A DNA stretch of 64,000 nucleotides from Algibacter sp. Its GTDB lineage: Bacteria; Bacteroidota; Bacteroidia; Flavobacteriales; Flavobacteriaceae. Both the position numbers and the translations under genes were made by a program. The notes under the pieces were generated by a model, which did not search any database, was not told the origin of the DNA, and was given only the letters and a program-made list of their open reading frames with translations. Positions 34,701 to 42,124 of the stretch are shown in pieces. How positions within the stretch are numbered: the stretch's first letter is position 1; every line of letters begins with the position of its first letter. The stretch spans positions 1 through 64,000 of the forward strand of contig NZ_JAQWOO010000037.1 of assembly GCF_029245835.1 (NCBI RefSeq), read 5' to 3'.

Positions 34701-34981
34701 AATTTTTAAATTAAAATGGCAATAATATTTAAAGTACTAATTTATTTATTATGAAGTCATTATTTGATGACTTCAGTCATGTTTATAAAAGCTATAGTTA
34801 TTTCTTTTAAGACTTATTAGCTTAATCAAGCGTTTAAATATCTATATAAGCTTGATACTTAACAGAAGATATTCAAAATAAAATAGTAGTGATTTATCAG
34901 GAAATAATGGACTAAAAAAAATAATGTCGGGCTCTGACACGCAATTCAACTAGTTAATAAAACTTTTAAATAAGTTTCCGT
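34701..34981. other. Non-coding spacer upstream of the permease
   Basis: No credible gene is seen in these 281 bases. They hold the inverted repeat GAAGTCAT-N6-ATGACTTC at 34753-34774, the palindrome at 34767-34780, a loose ATCAAGC/GCTTGAT pair near 34826-34857, and at 34926-34981 a stretch following the truncated hydrolase that does not continue any frame of it. Confidence 0.6.
34767..34780. promoter_or_regulatory. CRP/FNR-like palindrome upstream of the nickel-type permease
   Basis: ATGAC-TTCA-GTCAT is a perfect 5-4-5 inverted repeat about 67 bases before the permease start, followed by GTTTATA exactly as at the hypF site. It overlaps a second inverted repeat, GAAGTCAT-TATTTG-ATGACTTC. Presence at this gene ties nickel uptake to the hydrogenase genes. 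Confidence 0.55.
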
Positions 34982-35377
34982 TTACCCAAAATCAACTGCA
35001 ATAACCTTTGCTTGTGTAGCTTCCCTTAATAATCCCGCCATTTTATTATAGGTATAGCTATTCGCTAAAGTCCCATGTAACAATAACACTTTTTTATTAG
35101 AGTCATACTGATATTTTTGTCCATGAATTTGAATCCCATCTCTCTTTTTAAACTTTAAAACAGCTGATGTATTAGGTTGCTCAAAACCCATATCTGCAAT
35201 GGTTTTGTTATCCATATTTGGAACAAATGCAGATTTAAATTCTGGATTGGAAAAATCAATCATTTTTATGGCTTCATTAACTACTCGAATGCTATCGGTA
35301 TTTTGTTGAGCATAAATAGTCGAATTGAAAATAATTAAAATAATAAGTAATACTATTAATCTTGTTAGATGTATCAT
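34982..35377 (-). pseudogene. Truncated alpha/beta hydrolase
   Basis: The 131-residue frame has a signal peptide (IFNSTIYAQQ) and the start of an alpha/beta hydrolase core: LLLHGTLANSYTYNKMAGLL is the oxyanion-hole segment, and VIAVDFG is where the next strand normally leads to GHGxS. It stops right there, before the nucleophile Ser, so it lacks the whole catalytic triad. None of the three frames after the stop continues the fold. I read it as the 5' end of a gene cut by a deletion or insertion, although a short secreted protein cannot be excluded. Confidence 0.65.
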
Positions 35378-35406
35378 AACATTCGTTTTTGATTGATGAC
35401 ATTTTA

Positions 35407-36249
35407 TTAAGCTAAAACCTTAGGATTCCAAACTCCTGTTGCAGCGGTTTCTTTAACATAGTCTGAAAAATCTTTTGGCTTCCTGCCTAATACAAGCTCT
35501 ATATCATTAGTAATTTCAGAATTGGTTGGATTACCTAGAACTTCAGAGAATAAATATTCAATTAACCAAACAAAATCATCCGGTACGCCCTGTTGCTTCA
35601 TTACGTTTACGTAAGCTGGTAAAGCAATTGGAGTGAAAGCGATATCTCTGCTAGTAACCTCAGATATTTCTTCAACAACGTCTTTAAAAGTGAGTGATCT
35701 TGGTCCTGTTAGTTGATAGGTTTTTCCGTTGTGTTCATCATTTAATAAGGTGACAACAGCAACGTCGGCAATATCATCTGTATCCACATAAGGGACTTTG
35801 ACACCTGCCTGTGGTAAGGCGACAAATCCTTCTAGTATGGGCTCTAGGAAAAAGCTCTCACTAAAATTTTGATTAAACCAACTGGCACGAACAATCGTAT
35901 AGTCTAATCCTGAATGCATAACCACTTGCTCACAAAGCTCAGCTTCTCTTTCTCCTTTTCCTGATAGCAATACCATTTTTTTTACATCACATCGTTTTGC
36001 TTGCTTCGTAAGCTCTTCTATGGCTTCTAAGGCTCCTGGCACTGCTAAATCGGGTTGGAAAGTGATGTATACTTTATCCATACCTTGCATAGCTTCCGTC
36101 CATGTTTCTGGGTTATCCCAATCAAATGCTGGTGATGCGGATCTAGAACCAATTCTAACGTTGTGTCCTAATGCTATTAATTTACTTGCTACTTTGCGAC
36201 CCGTTTTTCCCGTTCCGCCAATGACTAAAATGTTACTTTTGTTTTTCAT
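35407..36249 (-). CDS. NmrA-like NAD(P)-binding protein
   Basis: The 280-residue protein starts with the Rossmann motif ILVIGGTGKTGRKVA and continues with VRASWFNQNFSESFF and VDTDDIADVAV, typical of NmrA-like atypical short-chain dehydrogenases used as redox sensors or quinone/azo reductases. The substrate is unknown. It lies in a minus-strand group of small membrane proteins downstream of the AraC-type regulator, which suggests a stress-responsive unit. Confidence 0.85.
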   Translation of the reverse strand: MKNKSNILVIGGTGKTGRKVASKLIALGHNVRIGSRSASPAFDWDNPETWTEAMQGMDKVYITFQPDLAVPGALEAIEELTKQAKRCDVKKMVLLSGKGEREAELCEQVVMHSGLDYTIVRASWFNQNFSESFFLEPILEGFVALPQAGVKVPYVDTDDIADVAVVTLLNDEHNGKTYQLTGPRSLTFKDVVEEISEVTSRDIAFTPIALPAYVNVMKQQGVPDDFVWLIEYLFSEVLGNPTNSEITNDIELVLGRKPKDFSDYVKETAATGVWNPKVLA

Positions 36250-36286
36250 GATTTATATATTTATATGATTTGATTATGTTATGTTA

Positions 36287-36784
36287 TTATTTTGTGTTTT
36301 GAACTAAGCTTATTATGAGTATTATAAATGAAGTAATTGCAGTAACTGTTCTGATTAAATGCAAACGATTCCATTTATCTTCAAACTGCTCTCGAAGTAT
36401 TCTCAAGTCCTCTAAACTAGCGTTGCTTAAATCCGTTTTATCTAAAAGCTCATTAAGTGGAACATTTCCAAAAATGGTAACCAATAGCACTCCAAAAAAG
36501 TAGAGAGCAATGGCAAAAATCAATAACCAAATTATTGCACTTGATGCATTTTTAAACAGGTATAGATTGATGATACCTAAGAAGAATGGACCAAAGAATA
36601 CGATGATAAACAATGGGCTTATAATGCTTCTATTCATCTGTTGAAATGCTCTTAAATAAACGAAGTCATCTAGTCTACCAATTCCTGGTGTTATTGCATT
36701 AGACCATGTAAAACACAAACCTGCTGATAGACCTGTTAACAAGACGAGAACAATTGATGCGATATGTTGATTCATAGAGTCCAT
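36287..36784 (-). CDS. DUF1772 (anthrone-oxygenase-like) membrane protein
   Basis: The 165-residue protein has four predicted membrane helices and the DUF1772 features FTWSNAITPGIGRLDD near the start and NVPLNELL before a helical segment with W-x-R-x-H. The family is often found beside NmrA-like reductases and AraC or TetR regulators. Function is unknown in bacteria. It starts 7 bases past the stop of the upstream membrane gene, so the two are co-transcribed. Confidence 0.75.
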   Translation of the reverse strand: MDSMNQHIASIVLVLLTGLSAGLCFTWSNAITPGIGRLDDFVYLRAFQQMNRSIISPLFIIVFFGPFFLGIINLYLFKNASSAIIWLLIFAIALYFFGVLLVTIFGNVPLNELLDKTDLSNASLEDLRILREQFEDKWNRLHLIRTVTAITSFIILIISLVQNTK

Positions 36785-36791
36785 AATGCTA

Positions 36792-37190
36792 TTATTTTGA
36801 AATTAAGTTTTTAGAATACACTCGAGCATACCAGTATAAACTGGCTACAAGTAGAAATTCAAAAGCAATAATCCAGAATCCTACAGATGTAAAAAAGCTA
36901 TAATGACTTCCACCATTAGGCATCACAAAAAGGGGCACTGTAATAAGTGCATCTAAAGCAACAGCAGTGAGTAAGAATGTTTGTCCCACTTTAAGACCAT
37001 GGGTTTTGTTATCCTTTTTATAATAGAAATAACATCCGAACCAAACTAATGGCATCACAACAACAAACAAAACAACATTGGCTTGTGTGTCTAGATTTTC
37101 TAAAATGGGTATGGCATAGGAAATTGAATAAAATAGTATAGCGATTATCCAAATGGCTATACCTAATAAAATGGCGCGTTGAGTTTTCAT
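36792..37190 (-). CDS. DUF5367-like small membrane protein
   Basis: The 132-residue protein has four hydrophobic helices and a central PLVWFGCYFYYKKD. I associate this layout with DUF5367, a Bacteroidota family without known function. It is next to the DUF1772 gene and downstream of the AraC-type regulator, and probably belongs to its unit. Confidence 0.6.
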   Translation of the reverse strand: MKTQRAILLGIAIWIIAILFYSISYAIPILENLDTQANVVLFVVVMPLVWFGCYFYYKKDNKTHGLKVGQTFLLTAVALDALITVPLFVMPNGGSHYSFFTSVGFWIIAFEFLLVASLYWYARVYSKNLISK

Positions 37191-37280
37191 GTCTATATAA
37201 GTTTTAATTACAAGACAAAATTATAAGGAAGACAAAAGAATGGTTTGTCGTAAAGGGATTATGATTTGTTCGAAAAGTTG

Positions 37281-38135
37281 CTACTTAATCTGGCTTGGAC
37301 GATAACCAAACTTTTTTTCGAAAGCATTAGAAAATGAACTGAGGCTATCGTAACCCACATGCCATGAGGCTTCTTGAACAGTCATCTGTTGATTTCTAAT
37401 CATTTTATGAGCTAATGTAAGGCGCTCATTTTGAAGATATTTAAATACAGGAACGCCAAAATAAGCTTTAAATTCTTTTTTTAGTTTGAAGGTGTTTAGG
37501 CCTATTTGCTTTGAGATTTCGGTTAAAGACGGCGGATTTTCAATATTTTGAAGTAATATATCTTTAACTTGATTCAACTTTTCTCGCTCATTAGTCTTTA
37601 TTTTTTCGGTTTTTAATAACGCTAATTGACCAAAAAAATGAGACAGTAAAGCTGTAATCTGACTTCTAAAAAACATCATTTTAGTTTTTCCTTCATATTC
37701 AATATTAAATAAAGAATCTACGATAGACTGCATTTCTGGAGTCATAAAAAAACTGGGGCCTTCAACATAATGATCGGATGGATTTACCAACTCATTCATT
37801 AAGGTTGCAAAAATCTCTCCTTCTTCATTGGGAAGTTTATCTAAATTTCTTAAAGATGTGGCAATTAAAATACACTGTAGTGGTTTTTCTCGAGACACCG
37901 TATGCATAAACTCAACTTCAGTATCACCATAAAAAGATAATGCTAATCCTCTTGTATACTGAAATTCTTTTTGTTTCTTACCGTATTTAACGGTCAAATC
38001 AACATCCCCTGAACCATAAAAAGCAACCGCTATAACAGGCTCATCAAAACGGCAAGAATCTACAGAAACGCTTTCGGATGAAGCTTCTTCAACAAGTATT
38101 GTAAAATCATTAATGTGTATAAAGTCTCTGGTCAT
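37281..38135 (-). CDS. AraC-family transcriptional regulator
   Basis: The 284-residue protein has an N-terminal cupin-like sensing domain (about 1-180) and a C-terminal double HTH (about 190-284) with LTEISKQIGLNTFKLKKEFK and VQEASWHVGYDSLSSFSNAFEKKFGYRPS. The arrangement resembles PchR-type regulators. Its start codon lies inside a 23-bp perfect inverted repeat, so autoregulation by binding or by mRNA folding is likely. It heads the group of NmrA, DUF1772 and DUF5367 genes. Confidence 0.9.
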   Translation of the reverse strand: MTRDFIHINDFTILVEEASSESVSVDSCRFDEPVIAVAFYGSGDVDLTVKYGKKQKEFQYTRGLALSFYGDTEVEFMHTVSREKPLQCILIATSLRNLDKLPNEEGEIFATLMNELVNPSDHYVEGPSFFMTPEMQSIVDSLFNIEYEGKTKMMFFRSQITALLSHFFGQLALLKTEKIKTNEREKLNQVKDILLQNIENPPSLTEISKQIGLNTFKLKKEFKAYFGVPVFKYLQNERLTLAHKMIRNQQMTVQEASWHVGYDSLSSFSNAFEKKFGYRPSQIK

Positions 38136-38181
38136 GTTTCAAATTTAAACAATATTCTGTTTAAATTTGAAACATGACCAG
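38128..38181. promoter_or_regulatory. 23-bp perfect inverted repeat spanning the AraC-type start codon
   Basis: The left arm 38128-38150 (starts ctggtcatgtttc) and right arm 38159-38181 (ends gaaacatgaccag) are perfect reverse complements with an 8-base spacer. The minus-strand start ATG at 38133-38135 lies in the left arm. Each arm also contains TAAATTTG, a match to the -7 consensus, on opposite strands. It could be an operator for the regulator or a hairpin hiding the start codon. Confidence 0.75.
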
Positions 38182-38398
38182 TTTGACTAACTTTATAACA
38201 TTATAAAATTATACTCGAATATATGCACTATCTCTCACCTAATTTATAGGCATTTCAATAAAAATGATCCACATGTTCATTATGCAGTTTAGTGCTCAAT
38301 TATAAATATATCTTTTCTGCTAAAAGGTCTTAAACTTAATTTGACTTTTTGCAATTAAAAAATACTATGTATCTTTTTTATCAAAAACAATCTTATCA

Positions 38399-39067
38399 TT
38401 ATCCTCTAACGGATTTGATAATATCTAAGGCATTTTTAACATCCTGTTCAAGTTTTGCATAATCTTTATTAGCAACAATGCTTTTAGATATTAATTTTGA
38501 TCCCATACCCACACAAGTAACCCCAGCATCAAACCATCCTTTTAGATTTTCTTGTGTTGGAGAAACACCTCCTGTTGGCATAATACTAGTCCAAGGTTGC
38601 GGCCCTTTTATACCTTTAACAAACTGTGGTCCATAAATATCTCCAGGAAATAATTTAACAATTTCGCATCCTAATTCTTCTGCTCTTGCTATTTCTGTTA
38701 ACGTACCACAACCAGGAGACCATAATACTTTTCGCCTATTACACACTATGGCAATATCTTCTCTTAATACAGGAGTCACAATAAAGTTAGCTCCTAATTG
38801 CATATATAAGGAAGCTGCTGCTGCATCAGTCACCGAACCTACGCCCATTATCATTCCTGGTAATTCTTTAATGGCGTATTTGGTAAGCTCTCCAAAAACT
38901 TCATGAGCAAAATCACCACGAGCGGTAAACTCCATTAAACGTGCCCCGCCATCATAGCAAGCTTTTAAAATATGTTTGCTTAATTCTAAATCATTACTAA
39001 AGAACAAAGGAATCATTCCTGTGTCTTTCATTGCTTGCGCTACTTCTAATCTTGAAAATTGTGCCAT
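38399..39067 (-). CDS. kdgA: KDPG/KHG aldolase
   Basis: The 222-residue TIM-barrel protein matches the Eda family: RLMEFTARG carries the catalytic Glu, ANFIVTPVLRED and SPGCGTLTE bind substrate, and EIVKLFPGDIYGP contains the Schiff-base Lys. It splits 2-keto-3-deoxy-6-phosphogluconate to pyruvate and glyceraldehyde-3-phosphate, the last step of uronate catabolism. It follows kdgK in the same direction with a 91-base gap. Confidence 0.93.
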   Translation of the reverse strand: MAQFSRLEVAQAMKDTGMIPLFFSNDLELSKHILKACYDGGARLMEFTARGDFAHEVFGELTKYAIKELPGMIMGVGSVTDAAAASLYMQLGANFIVTPVLREDIAIVCNRRKVLWSPGCGTLTEIARAEELGCEIVKLFPGDIYGPQFVKGIKGPQPWTSIMPTGGVSPTQENLKGWFDAGVTCVGMGSKLISKSIVANKDYAKLEQDVKNALDIIKSVRG

Positions 39068-39158
39068 TTTTTCTAAATGTTTATTTTTTTTATTTGTGTA
39101 GTTGTCAAACAGTCAAATCAAATAATTAATTTTATTGTTTGATTATTAAACACTTATA

Positions 39159-40205
39159 CTATCTTGCTACTCTACCAGATGAATCTCCTCCCATAAGTTT
39201 TTTAACTTCATCTATTGAAGATAAGTTAGCATCTCCTTTAATGGTATGTTTAAGACATGATGCAGCTACCGCAAAGTTTAGTGCTTTTTGATCGTCTCCT
39301 TGATACTCTATCAAACCATAAATAAGGCCTCCCATAAAGGAATCTCCTCCACCTACTCTATCTACAATATCGGTGATTTGATATTGGGGAGATTCAAATA
39401 ATGTTTTACCATCATATAAAACACCTGCCCAAGTGTTATGAGATGCAGAGATTGAACCTCTTAACGTTGTAATTACCTTTTTAGCTCTTGGAAATTTTTT
39501 AAGCATTTGATCACAAACTGATAGGAAAGCAGCTCCTTTAACATGCTCACCTTGCGTAGTAATATCCAAACCTTCTGGTTTGATTCCAAAATGCTTTTCA
39601 GCATCTTCTTCGTTACCTAGTATAATGTCACAATAAGATGTTAATTCAGTCATCACAGTTTCCCTATGCGCATCATCACAATATCCCCATAATTTTTGAC
39701 GGTAATTTAAATCTGTAGAAATAGTTAAACCTTTGGCACTCGCCACTTTTACAGCTTCTAAACACGCATCAGCAGCACCTTGAGAAATAGCTGGTGTAAT
39801 ACCCGTCCAGTGAAACCAGTCAGCACCTTCAAATGCAGCATCCCAATCTACCATACCCGCTTCAATTTCTGCCATAGCAGAATGTGCACGATCATATACA
39901 ACCTTACTTCCACGATTTACAGCTCCAGTTTCTAAGAAATAAATTCCTAAACGGTCTCCTCCGTAAATAATCTTATCTGTTCCTACTCCTCTTTTTCGCA
40001 TTTCCATTAAAGCACATTCTCCAATATCATTTTTTGGTAAACGTGTTACAAAATCTACAGGAACGCCATAGTTTGCTAAAGATACTGCTACATTGCTTTC
40101 TCCGCCTCCATATATAACATCAAAAGATGTGGATTGAGAAAATCTTAAAAATCCGTGCGGAGCTAATCTTAACATGATTTCTCCAAATGTTACTACTTTA
40201 CTCAT
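39159..40205 (-). CDS. kdgK: 2-keto-3-deoxygluconate kinase (PfkB family)
   Basis: The 348-residue PfkB kinase begins VVTFGEIMLRLAPHGFLRF and has GGGESNVAVSLA for sugar binding and DRVGGGDSFMGGLIYGL with the catalytic Asp. With the adjacent aldolase it makes the KDG-to-KDPG-to-pyruvate route used for alginate, pectin or ulvan monomers. No lyase or transporter for those glycans is in the window, so the source of KDG is elsewhere. A LacI-type operator lies 33 bases before the start. Confidence 0.92.
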   Translation of the reverse strand: MSKVVTFGEIMLRLAPHGFLRFSQSTSFDVIYGGGESNVAVSLANYGVPVDFVTRLPKNDIGECALMEMRKRGVGTDKIIYGGDRLGIYFLETGAVNRGSKVVYDRAHSAMAEIEAGMVDWDAAFEGADWFHWTGITPAISQGAADACLEAVKVASAKGLTISTDLNYRQKLWGYCDDAHRETVMTELTSYCDIILGNEEDAEKHFGIKPEGLDITTQGEHVKGAAFLSVCDQMLKKFPRAKKVITTLRGSISASHNTWAGVLYDGKTLFESPQYQITDIVDRVGGGDSFMGGLIYGLIEYQGDDQKALNFAVAASCLKHTIKGDANLSSIDEVKKLMGGDSSGRVAR

Positions 40206-40237
40206 TTTAATAGGTCTTATTTAAAATTAATTAGTTT

Positions 40238-40255
40238 TGCTTAATCGTTTAAGCA
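40238..40255. promoter_or_regulatory. LacI-type operator before kdgK
   Basis: TGCTTAATCGTTTAAGCA is an 18-bp palindrome with one mismatched central pair and the central CG usual for LacI-family operators. It copies the core of the palindrome at 40323-40354, 92 bases away, so one LacI tetramer or two dimers could silence both divergent genes. Confidence 0.75.
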
Positions 40256-40301
40256 TTTTTTAAAAAAATAAATCAAAACTCAAATAATTAAAAGGAGAGT
40301 T

Positions 40302-40331
40302 TTGATTACATAAACTAAAACAATATATTTG
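40302..40331 (+). promoter_or_regulatory. Promoter of the lacI-type gene
   Basis: TTG at 40302-40304, a 19-base spacer and TATATTTG at 40324-40331 match the Bacteroidota consensus exactly. The -7 element is buried in the operator at 40323-40354, which predicts tight autorepression. It also shows that the track start at 40329 is too early. Confidence 0.7.
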
Positions 40332-40354
40332 CTTAAACGTTTAAGCAAATATAT
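40323..40354. promoter_or_regulatory. 32-bp perfect palindromic operator, LacI family
   Basis: The sequence around TTTGCTTAAACGTTTAAGCA reads the same on both strands for 32 bases, centred between 40338 and 40339. The core GCTTAAACGTTTAAGC is a textbook LacI-type site. It overlaps the -7 box of the regulator's own promoter. Confidence 0.85.
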
Positions 40355-40361
40355 AAAAAAA

Positions 40362-41405
40362 TTGAATAAAAAAAAGAAAACTACTATAAAAGATATTGCA
40401 AACGTGCTAAATATTTCTCCAGCTGCCGTATCAAAAGCTTTACATGACGATTCTAGGATTAGTAAAAAAACAAAAATAGCAGTAAGACAAGTTGCTAAAA
40501 ACTTAAATTATCAACCTAATCATCTAGCAAGTGCATTGCGTAAAGGAAAAAGTAACTTAGTTGGGGTTATTGTCCCGAAAACAAATAGTAATTTTTTTTC
40601 ATCAGTTATTCAAAATATTGAAGAAGTTTTAAATAAAGAAGGATATAATATTATAATAACTCAGTCAAATGAATCTTTTAGAAAGGAGTGCAATAACATT
40701 GATACCCTATTGTTTACTCAAGTTGATGGTATTATCGCTTCTATGGCAAATGAGACCACAGACTTAGAATATTACGAAAAAATTAAATCTAAAGGGATTC
40801 CTTTAATTTTATTTGACCGTGGTGAAAATGATCTCAATGTAGATTATATTGGCATTAATGATTATGATAGCAGTCATATGATTATTAACCATTTAGTAGA
40901 GCAAGACTGTAAACGTATTGCACACATTGGTGGTTATAAACACACTCGAATATTTAATAATAGAATTAGAGGTTATATCGATGCTTTGAAAAAAAACAAA
41001 TTACCTTTAGATGAAGAACTTCTTTTAGAAAGTAGTCTTACAACCGAAGATGGCAGAGAAAAAATGATCCATTTATTATCTCTTAAAAACAGACCTGATG
41101 CGGTTTATGTTGCAGGTGATTATGCGGCATTAGGTGCTTTACAAGTTTTAAATGAGCAAAATATTAAGGTTCCACAAGACATCGCCTTAGTTGGTTTTGG
41201 AAACGAACCTTTTACGTCTATGGTAACTCCCACCATATCAAGTATAAAGCAACATAGTGGAGAAATAGGAAAGCAAGCCGCTAAAACATTTCTAGAACAT
41301 GCGAAAACAACGGATATGAAACAGACTTTAAATAAAATTATTTTAGATGCCGAATTGATTATTCGAGATTCTTCCAATAAAAAATCACCTGTTAAATCTA
41401 CATGA
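40362..41405 (+). CDS. LacI-family transcriptional regulator of the KDG genes
   Basis: The track opens at a TTG inside the operator; no ATG precedes the HTH, so TTG at 40362 (NKKKKTTIKDIANVLNISPA) is the likely start, giving 347 residues. The HTH (TIKDIANVLNISPAAVSKAL) is followed by the hinge (NHLASALRKGKSNLVGVIVP) and a periplasmic-binding-protein-like sensor domain. It probably represses kdgK-kdgA and itself until a KDG-type inducer appears. Its last 21 bases overlap the kdgK pseudogene on the other strand. Confidence 0.9.
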   Translation: MNKKKKTTIKDIANVLNISPAAVSKALHDDSRISKKTKIAVRQVAKNLNYQPNHLASALRKGKSNLVGVIVPKTNSNFFSSVIQNIEEVLNKEGYNIIITQSNESFRKECNNIDTLLFTQVDGIIASMANETTDLEYYEKIKSKGIPLILFDRGENDLNVDYIGINDYDSSHMIINHLVEQDCKRIAHIGGYKHTRIFNNRIRGYIDALKKNKLPLDEELLLESSLTTEDGREKMIHLLSLKNRPDAVYVAGDYAALGALQVLNEQNIKVPQDIALVGFGNEPFTSMVTPTISSIKQHSGEIGKQAAKTFLEHAKTTDMKQTLNKIILDAELIIRDSSNKKSPVKST

Positions 41406-41852
41406 GGTATTACCTTCTAAAATGCTCATCACTTCATTTACGGAAGAAAAGTTTACATCCCCTTCATATGTGTGTTTTAATGCGCTTGCTGCAGCTCCAA
41501 ACTCCATGGCTTTATAATCCTCAAAATATTGCAAACCATAAATCAATCCAGCAGCGTAAGCGTCTCCTGTTCCAATTCTGTCCACTATGTGAGTAATATC
41601 TAAATCCATAGTTTCTCTAAATTCATAACCATTCCACATTCGAGAACGTATTTTATGCCAAGACGCATTAATGGGCGTTCTAATTTTATCAAATATTTTT
41701 TTAATGGTAGGAAACTCTTTTATTAAATGTTTACTGGCCTCTATAAAATCCTCATTAGAATTATTATAATCGCTTCCTAAAACTTCATTTATCTCATTAA
41801 CACCACCAATAAAAATGGTTGAATACTGTAATAAATCTGAATTTAATGCTTT
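41385..41852 (-). pseudogene. kdgK: Decayed second kdgK, C-terminal half only
   Basis: The track lists 84 residues from 41639, but the frame is open back to a stop at 41853-41855, adding 71 residues (from KALNSDLLQYSTIFIGG). The whole 155 residues align with the second half of KdgK at 39159-40205: DRIGTGDAYAAGLIYGL matches DRVGGGDSFMGGLIYGL and ALKHTYEGDVNFSSVNEV matches CLKHTIKGDANLSSIDEV. The first roughly 190 residues, including the sugar-binding part, are gone. It is a paralog left behind after loss of a duplicate kdg operon. Confidence 0.85.
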
Positions 41853-42053
41853 TTATGCCTTGTTTTAATAAAATCGTGTACGAAAGTGTGTACTCTGATT
41901 TATAATTATTTTGATATCAAATATAGAAATAACTATGAATATATTACATGCTAAAATTTGTAATACATTATTCTTCTTGACATAAAACCTAGCACTTTTT
42001 TAACTGGTTATTATTTAAAAACAAAGTCATTGAAAATCTGTAATTTTAATTTT

Positions 42054-42080
42054 GGGCTATAAAAACACTCTTTATAGCTC
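42054..42080. promoter_or_regulatory. Operator-like inverted repeat 1 upstream of the Fic gene
   Basis: gggctataaa and tttatagctc form a 10-bp inverted repeat with one mismatch and a 7-base spacer. It lies just upstream of the -7 element at 42091 and repeats the form of the second palindrome. Confidence 0.7.
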
Positions 42081-42090
42081 AAAAAATACT

Positions 42091-42098
42091 TATATTTG
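42091..42098 (+). promoter_or_regulatory. -7 element of the Fic gene promoter
   Basis: TATATTTG matches TAnnTTTG exactly and sits between the two palindromes, 26 bases before the ATG. No clear TTG lies at the right distance upstream, where palindrome 1 is placed instead. Confidence 0.6.
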
Positions 42099-42124
42099 AG
42101 CTATAAAAATAATATTTATAGCTC
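42098..42124. promoter_or_regulatory. Operator-like inverted repeat 2, ending at the Fic start codon
   Basis: gagctataaa-aataata-tttatagctc is a perfect 10-7-10 inverted repeat whose last base touches the ATG at 42125. With palindrome 1 it brackets the -7 box, so a dimer on either would block transcription. Confidence 0.75.

Noticed and set aside
38128-38181. The long inverted repeat as a transcription terminator or an invertible promoter
   Set aside because: It covers a start codon and has no T run, and an 8-base spacer is too short to be an invertible segment.
40329-40361. TTG start of the LacI-type regulator at 40329
   Set aside because: It lies inside the -7 box and operator, upstream of any likely transcription start; TTG at 40362 directly precedes the HTH.
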